Shown one piece after another: positions 34,588 to 44,429 of a DNA stretch of 54,955 nt. Source of the stretch: Glaesserella sp041817755 (GTDB lineage Bacteria > Pseudomonadota > Gammaproteobacteria > Enterobacterales > Pasteurellaceae); contig NZ_JBGYBX010000010.1 of the NCBI RefSeq assembly GCF_041817755.1, positions 1-54,955 on the forward strand, read 5' to 3'. Each line of letters opens with the position of its first letter. The stretch's first letter is position 1. Both the position numbers and the translations under genes were made by a program. Under the pieces are notes generated by a model, which ran no database searches, was not told the DNA's origin, and worked only from the letters and a program-made list of their open reading frames with translations.

Positions 34588-36198
34588 ATGTTAAATCGTA
34601 TTGAACAAGAACTTGCACTTTTAGGCATTACTAATGTTAAAGAGATTGTTCATAACCCAAGTTATGAACAACTCTTTGAAGAAGAAATGAAACCGGGATT
34701 GGAAGGCTTCGAAAAAGGAGTTTTAACGACTTCCGGTGCGGTTGCAGTAGATACCGGGATTTTCACCGGACGCTCACCGAAAGATAAGTACCTTGTCTTG
34801 GATGAAAACACCAAAGACACTGTTTGGTGGACAACGGATGAGGTAAAAAACGATAACAAACCGATGACTCAATCGACTTGGCAAAGTTTAAAAGAGCTGG
34901 TGACCAACCAACTTTCCAATAAACGTTTATTTGTGATTGACGCGTTTTGCGGAGCAAACGAAGACAGCCGCGTAGCGGTACGTATCGTCACCGAAGTGGC
35001 ATGGCAGGCGCATTTTGTAAAAAATATGTTTATTCGTCCGTCTGATGCGGAATTGGCAAATTTCAAGCCTGATTTTGTTGTGATGAATGGGTCAAAAGTG
35101 ACCAATCCGAACTGGAAAGAACAAGGGTTAAATTCCGAAAACTTTGTGGCGTTTAACTTAACCGAAAAAATCCAATTAATCGGCGGTACTTGGTACGGCG
35201 GTGAAATGAAGAAAGGTTTGTTCTCTTTAATGAACTACTGGTTACCGTTAAAAGGTATTGCGTCAATGCACTGTTCCGCGAACGTTGGTGAAGACGGTGA
35301 TGTAGCGGTATTCTTCGGTTTATCGGGTACGGGTAAAACGACATTATCAACCGATCCGAAGCGTAAATTGATCGGTGATGACGAGCATGGCTGGGATGAT
35401 GACGGTGTATTCAACTACGAAGGCGGTTGCTATGCGAAAACCATCAAACTTTCACCTGAAAACGAACCGGATATTTACGGAGCGATTAAACGTGATGCAT
35501 TATTGGAGAACGTTGTTGTTCGTGCGGATGGTTCCGTCGATTATGATGACGGTTCGAAAACGGAAAATACTCGTGTTTCTTACCCGATTTACCACATCAA
35601 CAACATTGTTGAGCCGGTATCAAAAGCAGGTCATGCAACGAAAGTAATTTTCTTAACGGCGGATGCATTCGGTGTATTACCACCGGTATCTAAATTAACG
35701 CCTGAGCAAACCAAATATTATTTCTTATCCGGATTTACGGCTAAATTAGCCGGTACCGAACGCGGTGTAACTGAGCCGACCCCGACATTCTCAGCCTGTT
35801 TCGGTAAAGCGTTCTTATCATTACATCCGACTAAATATGCCGAAGTATTGGTAAAACGTATGCAAGCTTCAGGTGCGGAAGCGTACTTGGTGAATACCGG
35901 CTGGAACGGTACGGGTAAACGTATTTCAATCAAAGATACCCGCGGTATCATTGATGCAATTTTAGACGGTTCGATTGAAAAATCTGAAATGAAAACATTG
36001 CCAATCTTTAATTTAGCCGTACCGACAGCATTACCGGGCGTTGATCCTGCTATTTTAGATCCGCGCGATACTTATGCCGACAAAGCTCAGTGGCAAGCGA
36101 AAGCGGAAGACTTAGCCGGTCGTTTCGTGAAAAACTTTGAGCAATATGCAACAAATGATGAAGGTAAAGCATTAGTTGCGGCAGGTCCGAAATTATAA
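34588..36198 (+). CDS. pckA: phosphoenolpyruvate carboxykinase (ATP)
   Basis: Interconverts oxaloacetate + ATP with PEP + CO2. In capnophilic Pasteurellaceae it can run in the CO2-fixing direction toward succinate. 536 residues, close to E. coli (540). The kinase-1a P-loop GLSGTGKTTLS is at 244-254; the RSPKDKY substrate motif is at 62-68 and the GDDEHGW metal site follows. Single-gene unit with its own regulated promoter and a terminator. Confidence 0.98.
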   Translation: MLNRIEQELALLGITNVKEIVHNPSYEQLFEEEMKPGLEGFEKGVLTTSGAVAVDTGIFTGRSPKDKYLVLDENTKDTVWWTTDEVKNDNKPMTQSTWQSLKELVTNQLSNKRLFVIDAFCGANEDSRVAVRIVTEVAWQAHFVKNMFIRPSDAELANFKPDFVVMNGSKVTNPNWKEQGLNSENFVAFNLTEKIQLIGGTWYGGEMKKGLFSLMNYWLPLKGIASMHCSANVGEDGDVAVFFGLSGTGKTTLSTDPKRKLIGDDEHGWDDDGVFNYEGGCYAKTIKLSPENEPDIYGAIKRDALLENVVVRADGSVDYDDGSKTENTRVSYPIYHINNIVEPVSKAGHATKVIFLTADAFGVLPPVSKLTPEQTKYYFLSGFTAKLAGTERGVTEPTPTFSACFGKAFLSLHPTKYAEVLVKRMQASGAEAYLVNTGWNGTGKRISIKDTRGIIDAILDGSIEKSEMKTLPIFNLAVPTALPGVDPAILDPRDTYADKAQWQAKAEDLAGRFVKNFEQYATNDEGKALVAAGPKL

Positions 36199-36223
36199 TC
36201 CAAGGATTTGGATAATATAAAGC

Positions 36224-36256
36224 AAAACGGTGCTAGAAATAAGCACCGTTTTTTAT
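36224..36256 (+). terminator. Rho-independent terminator of pckA
   Basis: AAACGGTGCT (36225-36234) pairs with AGCACCGTTT (36242-36251), followed by TTTTA. Confidence 0.92.
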
Positions 36257-36355
36257 ATCTGAAGACAACCCGAATTATACTTAATCTGATCGGTTTTTGA
36301 TTTACCGTTTGATATGTTGCTGAATACAAGCGGTTTGTTTTGGCGATTATTTTGC

Positions 36356-36388
36356 AAAAAAGAAGAACCGAGGAAAACCTCGGTTCTT
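36356..36388 (-). terminator. Rho-independent terminator of the porin gene
   Basis: An 11-bp stem AAGAACCGAGG / CCTCGGTTCTT with a 4-base loop (36363-36388). On the reverse strand it is followed by CTTTTTTGC. A USS core (36326-36334) lies just beyond. Confidence 0.88.
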
Positions 36389-36411
36389 TTCTATCTGGAT
36401 GGCAATTAAGA

Positions 36412-37533
36412 TTACCAGTATACGCGCATACCGATACCGATTGCTTTGTCGGTCACTTTATTGCCGGTATAGTTATCCGCTGAATTGTAACCTTTTGTAC
36501 GAACATATTTCGCTTCAACAAAGGTTACTGCGTGTTTGTGTAGTTTATAGTCTACACCGATTAAACCACCGTGAGAGGTCTCTTTTGCAGCACCAGTAGC
36601 ATTTTTAACTTTAGCAAAGCTTGAGCCTTCTACTGAATCATCATTACTGATATTGCCAGTGAATTTATTGTGTTCGTATAAGTAGTTACCATAAATACGG
36701 GAAGCTTCAGTCACTTGATACTGAATCCCCGGTGAAACAAAGTAACCGCGTGCTTTAGCGCCACCTAATTTTTCATTGCCGTAGCCTAAGTCTGCCACTA
36801 AGGTTAATGCACCGATACGGTAACCAACACCCAATTCTACACCGTCAGCATAATGTTTTGAATTTGTGTAAGTTGCGTAATTATTACGGGTATAAGCAGA
36901 TTCAATCATGAATTTTTGCTCAGGAGCTACATCAGTCGCATATACGAAACCGACACCGTAACCGTTTTTAATTTTGTTTACTAACACTTCACCGCTTGCA
37001 TCACGATTTTCTGCAAAGTTATAGTTCACACCTAATTGCAAACCTTCAATACCTTTGTAGTCATAACGTACAACAGATGTACCGTCTGTTTGGGTATAAC
37101 CCGGGATAATACCGTATTCGTAATCATCCGTTAAACCGATATCATCGGCAATGGTTAATTGGCGACCGAAAGTCACTTCACCATATTGTTTATGCCCTAG
37201 TCCGACATAAGCACGTTTTGCATAGAGATCACCAAAGTCTGATGTATCTGTAGAATCATCTTTATTGTCAAAGCGGAATTCTAAACGCCCTAATGCGTAT
37301 AAGCCGCTATCCAATTCATGATTGACACGAACACCAAAACGGGAGTCAGCGTTACGTAAATTGGAGTGAGTACGGTTACCTTGCCCGTTTACCTCTTTTT
37401 TCGCATTTTCTAGGATTAAACGTAAAGAACCGTCAAATCCAACCGTAGTTCCTTCATTTTCATACACAGTTAATGCTTGAGCTGAAGTTGTTGCTAACGC
37501 AGCTGTTGCTAATGCAATAAGTGTTTTTTTCAT
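36412..37533 (-). CDS. OmpP2/OmpC-type general porin
   Basis: Outer-membrane trimeric diffusion porin, 373 residues. Signal peptide MKKTLIALATAALATTSAQA, mature protein starting LTVYENEG. Alternating beta-strands and the loop FGRQLTIADDIGL fit the Gram-negative porin family, related to H. influenzae P2. It ends ...IGMRVYW; a terminal aromatic residue is needed for BAM recognition, and Trp replaces the commoner Phe. AAGGAAC precedes the start. Porin loops are usually the antigenically variable part. A gapped AATTCC/GGAATT repeat in its upstream region (about 37570) has no known factor. Confidence 0.9.
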   Translation of the reverse strand: MKKTLIALATAALATTSAQALTVYENEGTTVGFDGSLRLILENAKKEVNGQGNRTHSNLRNADSRFGVRVNHELDSGLYALGRLEFRFDNKDDSTDTSDFGDLYAKRAYVGLGHKQYGEVTFGRQLTIADDIGLTDDYEYGIIPGYTQTDGTSVVRYDYKGIEGLQLGVNYNFAENRDASGEVLVNKIKNGYGVGFVYATDVAPEQKFMIESAYTRNNYATYTNSKHYADGVELGVGYRIGALTLVADLGYGNEKLGGAKARGYFVSPGIQYQVTEASRIYGNYLYEHNKFTGNISNDDSVEGSSFAKVKNATGAAKETSHGGLIGVDYKLHKHAVTFVEAKYVRTKGYNSADNYTGNKVTDKAIGIGMRVYW

Positions 37534-37689
37534 AACATGTTCCTTTTTAAAGACTAAGGATTTAATACAAATTCCCGAGTGGAATTCACTTTACTTACTA
37601 AACTAAATAAAGCAAAAGCATAATAACAAAACAAATGCTTACGAACATAAATTTATGCAAAATTGATAGAAGAAGATCACGGTTTTCGT

Positions 37690-37723
37690 AAAAATAAGCT
37701 CCATTTGGAGATAAATGGAGCTT
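37690..37723 (-). terminator. Rho-independent terminator of sucD
   Basis: AAGCTCCATTT (37696-37706) pairs with AAATGGAGCTT (37713-37723) over 11 bp; on the reverse strand ATTTTT follows. The rest of 37534-37764 is the porin promoter region. Confidence 0.88.
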
Positions 37724-37764
37724 TATACCGGTTAGAAATGTAAATTTTACATCAATTGGAGTGC

Positions 37765-38637
37765 TTATTGATGTAAGAGGGATTGTAATGCAGAACCAAT
37801 ATCCGCCAAACTACGCACGGTTTTTACACCAGCGGCTTCAAGGGCTGCGAATTTTTCATCTGCCGTGCCTTTTCCACCTGAAATGATTGCGCCGGCATGC
37901 CCCATGCGTTTCCCTTTTGGTGCGGTAACGCCTGCGATATAACTGACCACAGGTTTAGTCACATTTGCTTTAATGAACGCAGCCGCTTCTTCTTCCGCTG
38001 AGCCACCAATTTCACCGATCATCACAATGGCTTCGGTTTCAGGATCATCTTGGAACAGTTTCAAAATATCAATGAAGTTTGAACCCGGAATCGGGTCGCC
38101 ACCGATACCCACACAAGTGGATTGACCAAATCCGTAATCTGTTGTTTGTTTTACCGCTTCATAAGTTAAAGTACCGGAACGAGAAACAATCCCGATTTTG
38201 CCTTTTTTATGAATACTACCCGGCATAATGCCGATTTTGCATTCATCCGGTGTAATCACGCCGGGGCAGTTTGGACCGATCATACGAACGCCGGTTTGAT
38301 TTAGGCGTTGTTTAACTTGGAGCATATCTAAGGTTGGAATGCCTTCGGTAATACAGATAATTAACTGAATACCCGCATCAATCGCTTCTAAAATCGCATC
38401 TTTACAGCCCGGTGCAGGAACATAAATCACGGTTGCCGTAGCGCCCGTGGTTTCCACCGCTTCACGCACGGTATTAAATACCGGTAAACCTAAGTGAGTT
38501 GTACCGCCTTTACCAGGAGAAACGCCACCGACAAGTTGTGTACCGTAATCTAAGGCTTGTTGAGAATGGAATGTGCCTTGTCCGCCGGTAAAGCCTTGGC
38601 AGATCACTTTAGTATCTTTATTAATTAAAATAGACAT
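37765..38637 (-). CDS. sucD: succinyl-CoA synthetase alpha subunit
   Basis: With SucC interconverts succinyl-CoA + ADP + Pi with succinate + CoA + ATP. 290 residues, like E. coli. The CoA-binding N-terminus (KVICQGFTGGQGTFHS) is intact, and the phosphohistidine is in GKRMGHAGAIISGGKGTA near residue 247. The start overlaps the sucC stop by one base. Last gene of the suc cluster. Confidence 0.98.
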   Translation of the reverse strand: MSILINKDTKVICQGFTGGQGTFHSQQALDYGTQLVGGVSPGKGGTTHLGLPVFNTVREAVETTGATATVIYVPAPGCKDAILEAIDAGIQLIICITEGIPTLDMLQVKQRLNQTGVRMIGPNCPGVITPDECKIGIMPGSIHKKGKIGIVSRSGTLTYEAVKQTTDYGFGQSTCVGIGGDPIPGSNFIDILKLFQDDPETEAIVMIGEIGGSAEEEAAAFIKANVTKPVVSYIAGVTAPKGKRMGHAGAIISGGKGTADEKFAALEAAGVKTVRSLADIGSALQSLLHQ

Positions 38638-39803
38638 TATTTACCCTCCGCAGCTTTCACGGCTTGTACTGCCGCATCGGTTAAGGTTGCAGCTGCAATG
38701 ATGTTTAATCCGCTTTTTGCTAAAATTTCACGTCCTAATTCGGCATTATTACCTTCTAAACGAACAACCACAGGCACATTGACACCTACTTCGTTTACCG
38801 CCGCAATGATACCGTCGGCAATTAAATCACAGCGCACAATACCACCGAAAATATTGACTAATACCGCTTTCACCGCTTTATCGGATAAGATGATTTTGAA
38901 CGCTTCAGCAACACGTTCTTTGGTTGCACCGCCGCCTACGTCTAAGAAGTTTGCAGGGAAACCGCCATGAAGTTTAACGATATCCATCGTTCCCATTGCA
39001 AGACCTGCGCCGTTGACCATACAGCCGATATTACCGTCCAAGGCAACATAGTTGAGTTGATGCGATTCCGCAAGGGCTTCACGCGGGTCATCTTGGCTTG
39101 GATCGTGCATTGCCGCTAATTCAGGTTGACGATATAACGCATTGCCGTCCACCACCATTTTGGCATCTAAGCAGAGCAGGTTACCTTCTGTGGTAACAAC
39201 TAATGGATTGATTTCAAGTAATGAAAGATCTTTTTCAACAAACAGTTTAGCCAGTTGGGTGAAGATAAAGCCGAATTGTTTGATTTGATCGCCTTCTAAA
39301 CCAAGTTTAAATGCGAGTTCACGTCCTTGGTACGGCATACCGCCTGTGAGTGGATCAATGACTAATTTATGTAACAGCTCAGGTGTTTTTTCGGCAACTT
39401 CTTCGATATTCATTCCGCCTGCGCTAGATGCCATAAAGACGACTTTTTGTGATGAACGATCAATGACCGCACCTAAATAAAGTTCACGAGCAATACCTGC
39501 GGTTTCTTCGACATAAAGCGTATTAACCGGTTGACCGTTTGCATCGGTTTGGAAAGTGACTAAGCGTTTGCCAAGCCATTTGTCGGCAAATTCACGGACT
39601 TCCGCTTCGTTGCGCACTAATTTTACACCACCTGCTTTACCGCGTCCGCCTGCGTGGACTTGGCATTTAATCGCCCATGCATCACCTTTTAATTGTTTGA
39701 TTGCATCAACCGCTTCATCAGCTGTTTTACAGGCAATGCCTTGGCTGACAGGAAGTTTGTATTTGGCAAAAATCTGCTTGCCTTGGTATTCATGTAGGTT
39801 CAT
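38637..39803 (-). CDS. sucC: succinyl-CoA synthetase beta subunit
   Basis: The nucleotide- and Mg-binding subunit; 388 residues as in E. coli. ATP-grasp fold with MNLHEYQGKQIFAKY at the start, GGRGKAGGVKLV, and the C-terminal VNIFGGIVRCDLIADGI. It is coupled to sucD by a 1-base overlap. A 167-bp inverted-repeat element separates it from sucB upstream, so it may have its own promoter. Confidence 0.98.
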   Translation of the reverse strand: MNLHEYQGKQIFAKYKLPVSQGIACKTADEAVDAIKQLKGDAWAIKCQVHAGGRGKAGGVKLVRNEAEVREFADKWLGKRLVTFQTDANGQPVNTLYVEETAGIARELYLGAVIDRSSQKVVFMASSAGGMNIEEVAEKTPELLHKLVIDPLTGGMPYQGRELAFKLGLEGDQIKQFGFIFTQLAKLFVEKDLSLLEINPLVVTTEGNLLCLDAKMVVDGNALYRQPELAAMHDPSQDDPREALAESHQLNYVALDGNIGCMVNGAGLAMGTMDIVKLHGGFPANFLDVGGGATKERVAEAFKIILSDKAVKAVLVNIFGGIVRCDLIADGIIAAVNEVGVNVPVVVRLEGNNAELGREILAKSGLNIIAAATLTDAAVQAVKAAEGK

Positions 39804-39859
39804 AGAGTTGGGGTTCCTATGTTTTCTTGTTCTAATAAATTAATTTCTTCGTCTTGTCA

Positions 39860-40026
39860 TCTGCCAAATCTCCCCTAACCCCTCTTTGCTAAAGAGGGGG
39901 ATCAGATCGAAGAAAATAATAATTCATCTGAACATTTAAATATCTTTTTGGATAACTTCGATATTGTATTTTCATCTGCACTAGTTCCCCTCTTTAGCAA
40001 AGATGGGTTAGGGGAGATTTAGCAGA
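39860..40026. repeat. MITE-like 167-bp element with 40-bp terminal inverted repeats between sucB and sucC
   Basis: The arms 39860-39899 and 39987-40026 are inverted copies differing at 2 of 40 positions; each contains the smaller hairpin CCTCTTTGCTAAAGAGG (one base changed in the right arm). The 87-base centre is AT-rich with no reading frame. It looks like a non-coding intergenic repeat, either a miniature transposable element or a transcript-folding element. It occupies most of the 298-base gap between sucC and sucB. Confidence 0.8.
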
Positions 40027-40067
40027 AGTAATAGCGAAGAAAAAACTTACAAAATTACACCATAAGA

Positions 40068-40095
40068 TAACCGCTTGTGGTAATACAAGCGGTTA
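40068..40095. repeat. inverted USS pair downstream of sucB
   Basis: TAACCGCTTGT (40068-40078) pairs with ACAAGCGGTTA (40085-40095), two exact USS cores in a hairpin 7 bases after the sucB stop. The reverse-strand tract after it (ATCTTATGG) is not T-rich, so any termination may be partial. Confidence 0.85.
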
Positions 40096-40101
40096 GTTTT
40101 A

Positions 40102-41331
40102 TTAAATTTCTAACAACAAACGTGTCGGATCTTCAAGTAAGTCTTTGATGGCAACTAAGAAGCCGACAGATTCGCGACCGTCAATTAAGCGGTGGTCGTA
40201 GCTGAGTGCTAAATACATCATCGGGCGAATCACCACTTGACCGTTTAGGGCAACAGGGCGATCTTTAATTGCATGCATGCCTAAAATCGCACTTTGCGGC
40301 GGGTTGATGATTGGGGTTGACATTAATGAACCGAATACACCGCCGTTCGTGATAGTGAAGTTACCGCCGGTTAAATCTTCAACGGTCAGTTTGCCGTCTC
40401 GGCCTTTTTCGGCTAACGCTTTGATTGCTTTTTCAATATCCGCCATAGAAAGTTTGTCGCAGTCACGTAAAACGGGAGTCACTAAGCCACGTGGGGTAGA
40501 CACTGCGATGCTGACATCAAAATAGTTGTGGTATACCACATCGTCACCGTCAATAGAGGCGTTGACTTCCGGATAACGTTTTAACGCTTCCACTACCGCT
40601 TTAATGTAGAACGACATAAAGCCTAAGCGAGCACCATGTTGTTTTTCAAATTTCTCGCCATATTGCTTACGTAAATCCATGATTGGCTTCATGTCGACTT
40701 CATTGAACGTAGTCAGCATAGCCGTCGTGTTTTTGGCTTCTAGTAAGCGTTCTGCAATACGTTTACGTAAGCGGGTCATTGGTACGCGTTTTTCGCTACG
40801 GGAAGAGTAGGCCACCGTGCTGATGGTATTTTCAACGTTTTCCGCCGCTTTTTTAGCTTCTTTGGCTTTTTGTTTTGTGATTGCCACTTCAAGATCCTCA
40901 CGGGTTAAACGTCCGCCGACACCGGAGCCTTTGATTTGGCTTGCGTCTAAACCGTGTTCCGCCAATAAGCGACGTACACTCGGGCTTAATATGTCGGAGG
41001 CGCTGTTATCCGGCTCAAGCGAAGCGGTTTGACGATCCGATGGTGTTGCAGCGTTTGCCGGTTTTAATGTGGCAAGGGAAATATCGCCGGCTTGTTGTGC
41101 CGTTAAAATACCCAAAACTTGTTTGCTTACTACGGTAGCACCTTCGTCTTGTTGGATTTCAGTAATCACACCATCACTGGTCGCCGGGACTTCCAATACC
41201 ACTTTGTCTGTTTCGATTTCGACGATGACTTCATCACGTTTTACGCTATCGCCGACTTTTTTATGCCAAGTCGCCACGGTTGCATCAGCAACGGATTCAG
41301 GTAAATCTGGAACGAGTATTTCGATTGTCAT
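40102..41331 (-). CDS. sucB: dihydrolipoyl succinyltransferase (E2 of 2-oxoglutarate dehydrogenase)
   Basis: Core of the 2-oxoglutarate dehydrogenase complex; transfers succinyl groups to CoA. 409 residues. Lipoyl domain 1-80 with lipoyl-Lys43 in EIETDKVVLEVPA; a peripheral-subunit-binding domain near 110-150 (PSVRRLLAEHGLDASQIKGSG); catalytic domain with SYDHRLIDGRESVGF (His near 380). AAGGAA precedes the start. Its partner sucA is 168 bases upstream, across another repeat-rich gap. Confidence 0.98.
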   Translation of the reverse strand: MTIEILVPDLPESVADATVATWHKKVGDSVKRDEVIVEIETDKVVLEVPATSDGVITEIQQDEGATVVSKQVLGILTAQQAGDISLATLKPANAATPSDRQTASLEPDNSASDILSPSVRRLLAEHGLDASQIKGSGVGGRLTREDLEVAITKQKAKEAKKAAENVENTISTVAYSSRSEKRVPMTRLRKRIAERLLEAKNTTAMLTTFNEVDMKPIMDLRKQYGEKFEKQHGARLGFMSFYIKAVVEALKRYPEVNASIDGDDVVYHNYFDVSIAVSTPRGLVTPVLRDCDKLSMADIEKAIKALAEKGRDGKLTVEDLTGGNFTITNGGVFGSLMSTPIINPPQSAILGMHAIKDRPVALNGQVVIRPMMYLALSYDHRLIDGRESVGFLVAIKDLLEDPTRLLLEI

Positions 41332-41351
41332 AGCATTTTTCCTTTTTTAAT

Positions 41352-41496
41352 TTGATTCCCCCACTCCGTTTACGGAGGAGGGGTAGGGAGGGAGATTGCA
41401 ATCAAATTTGCAAAATTTTGGCGAAAACTCACCGCTTGCATTCTCCCTCTTTTACCTTTGGTACCGTCCCCCTGCAAATGGGGAAGGGAAGTTATA
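41352..41496. repeat. GC-rich intergenic repeats flanking a degenerate USS between sucA and sucB
   Basis: On the left, ACTCCGTTTACGGAGGAGGGG then AGGGAGGGAGATTGCAA; on the right TTGCATTCTCCCTC and CCCCCTGCAAATGGGG. GGAGGGAGATTGCAA and TTGCATTCTCCCTCT are inverted at 13 of 15 positions, and between them is a USS with one mismatch plus TTTGCAAA. The AATCTCCC...CCCCTC frame resembles the arms of the 39860-40026 element, so these may be relatives. Confidence 0.5.
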
Positions 41497-41499
41497 AAA

Positions 41500-44307
41500 C
41501 TACAGTGTCAACGCATCATCCACCAATTGTTTCTGCTGTTTGGTATGGAGTGACATATAACCCACCGCCGGGGAAGCCGATGCCGGGCGACCGGCATATT
41601 TAAGCTTCGCATTATCCGGAATGGAAGCGTCAAAATTATGTTTACTGCAATACCAAGCCCCTTGATTCAGCGGCTCTTCTTGACACCAAACGAAATCGGT
41701 AACATGTGAATAAGGCGCAAGGGCTTTTTTCACATCGTCATGCGGATAAGGATAGAGCTGTTCGATACGGATAATAGCAATATCGGTTTGTTCGCGTTTA
41801 CGGCGCTCTTCAAGTAAGTCGTAGTAAACTTTACCCGAACACATCACTACGCGTTTGACTTGTTTCGGGGCGAGATTGTCAATTTCACCGATCACATTTT
41901 GGAATTCACCGTTAAGCAATTCTTCTAAGGTTGAAACCGCTAGCGGATGACGGAGGAGCGATTTCGGTGAAATTGCGACCAGCGGGCGACGCATTTTGCG
42001 AATCGCTTGACGGCGCAACATGTGATAAACCTGTGCCGGTGTAGACGGAATACAAACTTGGATATTTTGTTCCGCACAAAGCTGTAAATAACGTTCTAAT
42101 CGGGCGGAGGAGTGCTCCGGACCTTGTCCTTCATAGCCGTGCGGAAGTAGCATGACTAAACCGCACATACGTCCCCATTTTTGTTCGCCCGAACTGATAA
42201 ATTGGTCGATCACGATTTGTGCACCGTTGGCAAAATCACCGAATTGTGCTTCCCAAATGGTGAGTGTTTTCGGATCGGTGGTGGCATAACCGTATTCAAA
42301 AGCAAGCACCGCCTCTTCAGAAAGTACCGAGTCCCACACTTCAAAACGCCCTTGATTTGCATGCAATTGGGTTAACGGTACATAGCCTGTTCCGTCGTTT
42401 TGATTATGCACTACGGCGTGACGGTGGAAGAAGGTTCCGCGTCCTGCATCTTCACCGGACAAGCGCACATGCGTACCTTCGTCCAATAAGGTAGCGTACG
42501 CCATCGTTTCAGCCATACCCCAATCAAACAATTTCTCACCGTTATACATCTCTTTTCGATCGCTGTAGATCTTTTCAACTCGCGGATGAGGGCGAACGCT
42601 TTCCGGGTATTCACACACGCGTTTGGCAATGGTTAAGAATCGCTCTTGCGGAAATTTGCTTTCGTAAGCGTCGGTCCAATCATAGTTGAGATATTGTAGC
42701 CAGTCCATCGTTGCCGTGTCCATTTCACGCCATTCGGCGACAACACGTTCGCCGTTATCAAGCGCATCACGGTAGAGATTGATCATCTCAATTTCATCAT
42801 CACCGGTAATGACACCTTCGGCAATCAGGCGATCCGCATACACTTTTCGCGGTGTCGGGTGTTTTTTGATGATGCCGTACATCATCGGTTGTGTGGCTAA
42901 AGGTTCATCGGCTTCATTGTGACCGTGACGACGATAAGAGATTAAATCGATAAAAATATCTCGTTTAAATAAGCAACGATATTCCACCGCCATTCTTGCG
43001 GCAAATGCGACCGCTTCAGGATCGTCACCGTTTACATGAATAATCGGTGCCTGAATCATTTTGGCAATATCGGTACAATACTCGGTAGAACGGGTGTCGT
43101 TCGGGTTAGAGGTGGTAAAGCCGATTTGGTTATTGATCACAATACGAATGGTGCCGCCGACTTTGTAGCCGCGCGCATTTGACATATTTAAAGTTTCTTG
43201 TACGACACCTTGACCTGCAACGGCGGAGTCACCGTGCACGGTAATCGCTAAGACCTTATTATGTTCTTTGTCGTGAATACGCGTTTGTCTTGCGCGTACC
43301 GAACCGATGACGACAGGGCTGACGATTTCTAAGTGAGACGGGTTAAAGGCCAACGCTAAGTGGACGCGTTTGCCGTCAACGTCAAAATCGGAAGAGAAGC
43401 CTTGGTGATATTTTACGTCACCGGTGCGATTATCATCGGCATGCTTTCCGGCAAATTCATCGAATAATTCGGCAGGTTTTTTACCGAGTACGTTAACCAA
43501 TAAGTTCAAACGGCCGCGGTGCGCCATGCCCATTACGATATCACTCATACCTTGACGACCGGCATGGCGGATAATTTCTTTCATCATCGGGATGAATGCA
43601 TCAGAACCTTCCAATGAGAAACGTTTTGCCCCCGGGAATTTTGCTCCTAAATAGCGTTCTAGCCCGTCTGCGGCGGTCAGCTCTTGAAGCAGGTTGATTT
43701 TTTCATCTTTAGTGAACAGCGGCTTGTTTAGTACGGATTCCATTTTGGCTTGGAGCCAGTTTTTTTGTTCCATATCTTGAACATGCATAAATTCAAGTCC
43801 GATACTGCCGCAATAGGTTTCTTTCAGCGCGTCGGCAAGTTCGCCAAGCTTTATGGTTTCTTTGTTGTAGACATAACGACCGATATTGAAGGTTTCTTCT
43901 AAATCTTTCTCCGTCAAACCGTGGTGGCGGTAGTCCAATTCAGGCACTTGGGATGTCTTCCAACGATAATAATTGAGGGGATCAAGTTTGGCTTCAAGGT
44001 GGCCACGGAAACGGTATGCATTGATGAATTGAAGAATTTTAACCAATTTGGCGCTGGCTTCAGGATCGATGACTGTAATGGCTTCCGCTCGGTTTTCGCG
44101 GGCTAGGCGACGAAAATAGTTGCGTACGGTGGAATGAGGTTGCTCGACTGCCGTTGTTTTCGGTAATTGGGAAAAAACAGCTTGCCAGCTTTCATCAACA
44201 CTCTCAGGATCTTCAAGATACTGTTCGTATATTTCTTCAACATAAGACTGATTTGCGCCGCCAAGTGCGGTTGATGCAATCCATTCATCAAAATTATTAT
44301 GTTGCAT
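41500..44307 (-). CDS. sucA: 2-oxoglutarate dehydrogenase E1 component
   Basis: Thiamine-diphosphate decarboxylase that feeds succinyl groups to SucB. 935 residues (E. coli 933). N-terminal FDEWIASTALGGANQSYVEEIYEQY, central IVMGMAHRGRLNLLVNVLGK, and the ThDP-binding region GDSAVAGQGVVQETLNMS are intact. AAGGTTAGG precedes the start, and an H. influenzae-type USS core (44263-44271) lies near the 5' end. sucAB then sucCD cover 2-oxoglutarate to succinate; no citrate synthase or sdh genes are in the window. Confidence 0.98.
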   Translation of the reverse strand: MQHNNFDEWIASTALGGANQSYVEEIYEQYLEDPESVDESWQAVFSQLPKTTAVEQPHSTVRNYFRRLARENRAEAITVIDPEASAKLVKILQFINAYRFRGHLEAKLDPLNYYRWKTSQVPELDYRHHGLTEKDLEETFNIGRYVYNKETIKLGELADALKETYCGSIGLEFMHVQDMEQKNWLQAKMESVLNKPLFTKDEKINLLQELTAADGLERYLGAKFPGAKRFSLEGSDAFIPMMKEIIRHAGRQGMSDIVMGMAHRGRLNLLVNVLGKKPAELFDEFAGKHADDNRTGDVKYHQGFSSDFDVDGKRVHLALAFNPSHLEIVSPVVIGSVRARQTRIHDKEHNKVLAITVHGDSAVAGQGVVQETLNMSNARGYKVGGTIRIVINNQIGFTTSNPNDTRSTEYCTDIAKMIQAPIIHVNGDDPEAVAFAARMAVEYRCLFKRDIFIDLISYRRHGHNEADEPLATQPMMYGIIKKHPTPRKVYADRLIAEGVITGDDEIEMINLYRDALDNGERVVAEWREMDTATMDWLQYLNYDWTDAYESKFPQERFLTIAKRVCEYPESVRPHPRVEKIYSDRKEMYNGEKLFDWGMAETMAYATLLDEGTHVRLSGEDAGRGTFFHRHAVVHNQNDGTGYVPLTQLHANQGRFEVWDSVLSEEAVLAFEYGYATTDPKTLTIWEAQFGDFANGAQIVIDQFISSGEQKWGRMCGLVMLLPHGYEGQGPEHSSARLERYLQLCAEQNIQVCIPSTPAQVYHMLRRQAIRKMRRPLVAISPKSLLRHPLAVSTLEELLNGEFQNVIGEIDNLAPKQVKRVVMCSGKVYYDLLEERRKREQTDIAIIRIEQLYPYPHDDVKKALAPYSHVTDFVWCQEEPLNQGAWYCSKHNFDASIPDNAKLKYAGRPASASPAVGYMSLHTKQQKQLVDDALTL

Positions 44308-44429
44308 AAAGACCTAACCTTATTTCTGGGGTTACAAATATTTAACGTTTCACCATTATGAATATTGATGGTGGCGATTTAAAGCATTGCATGAAAACAG
44401 TGCCTATACAGGGCAATACTTTGATACGA

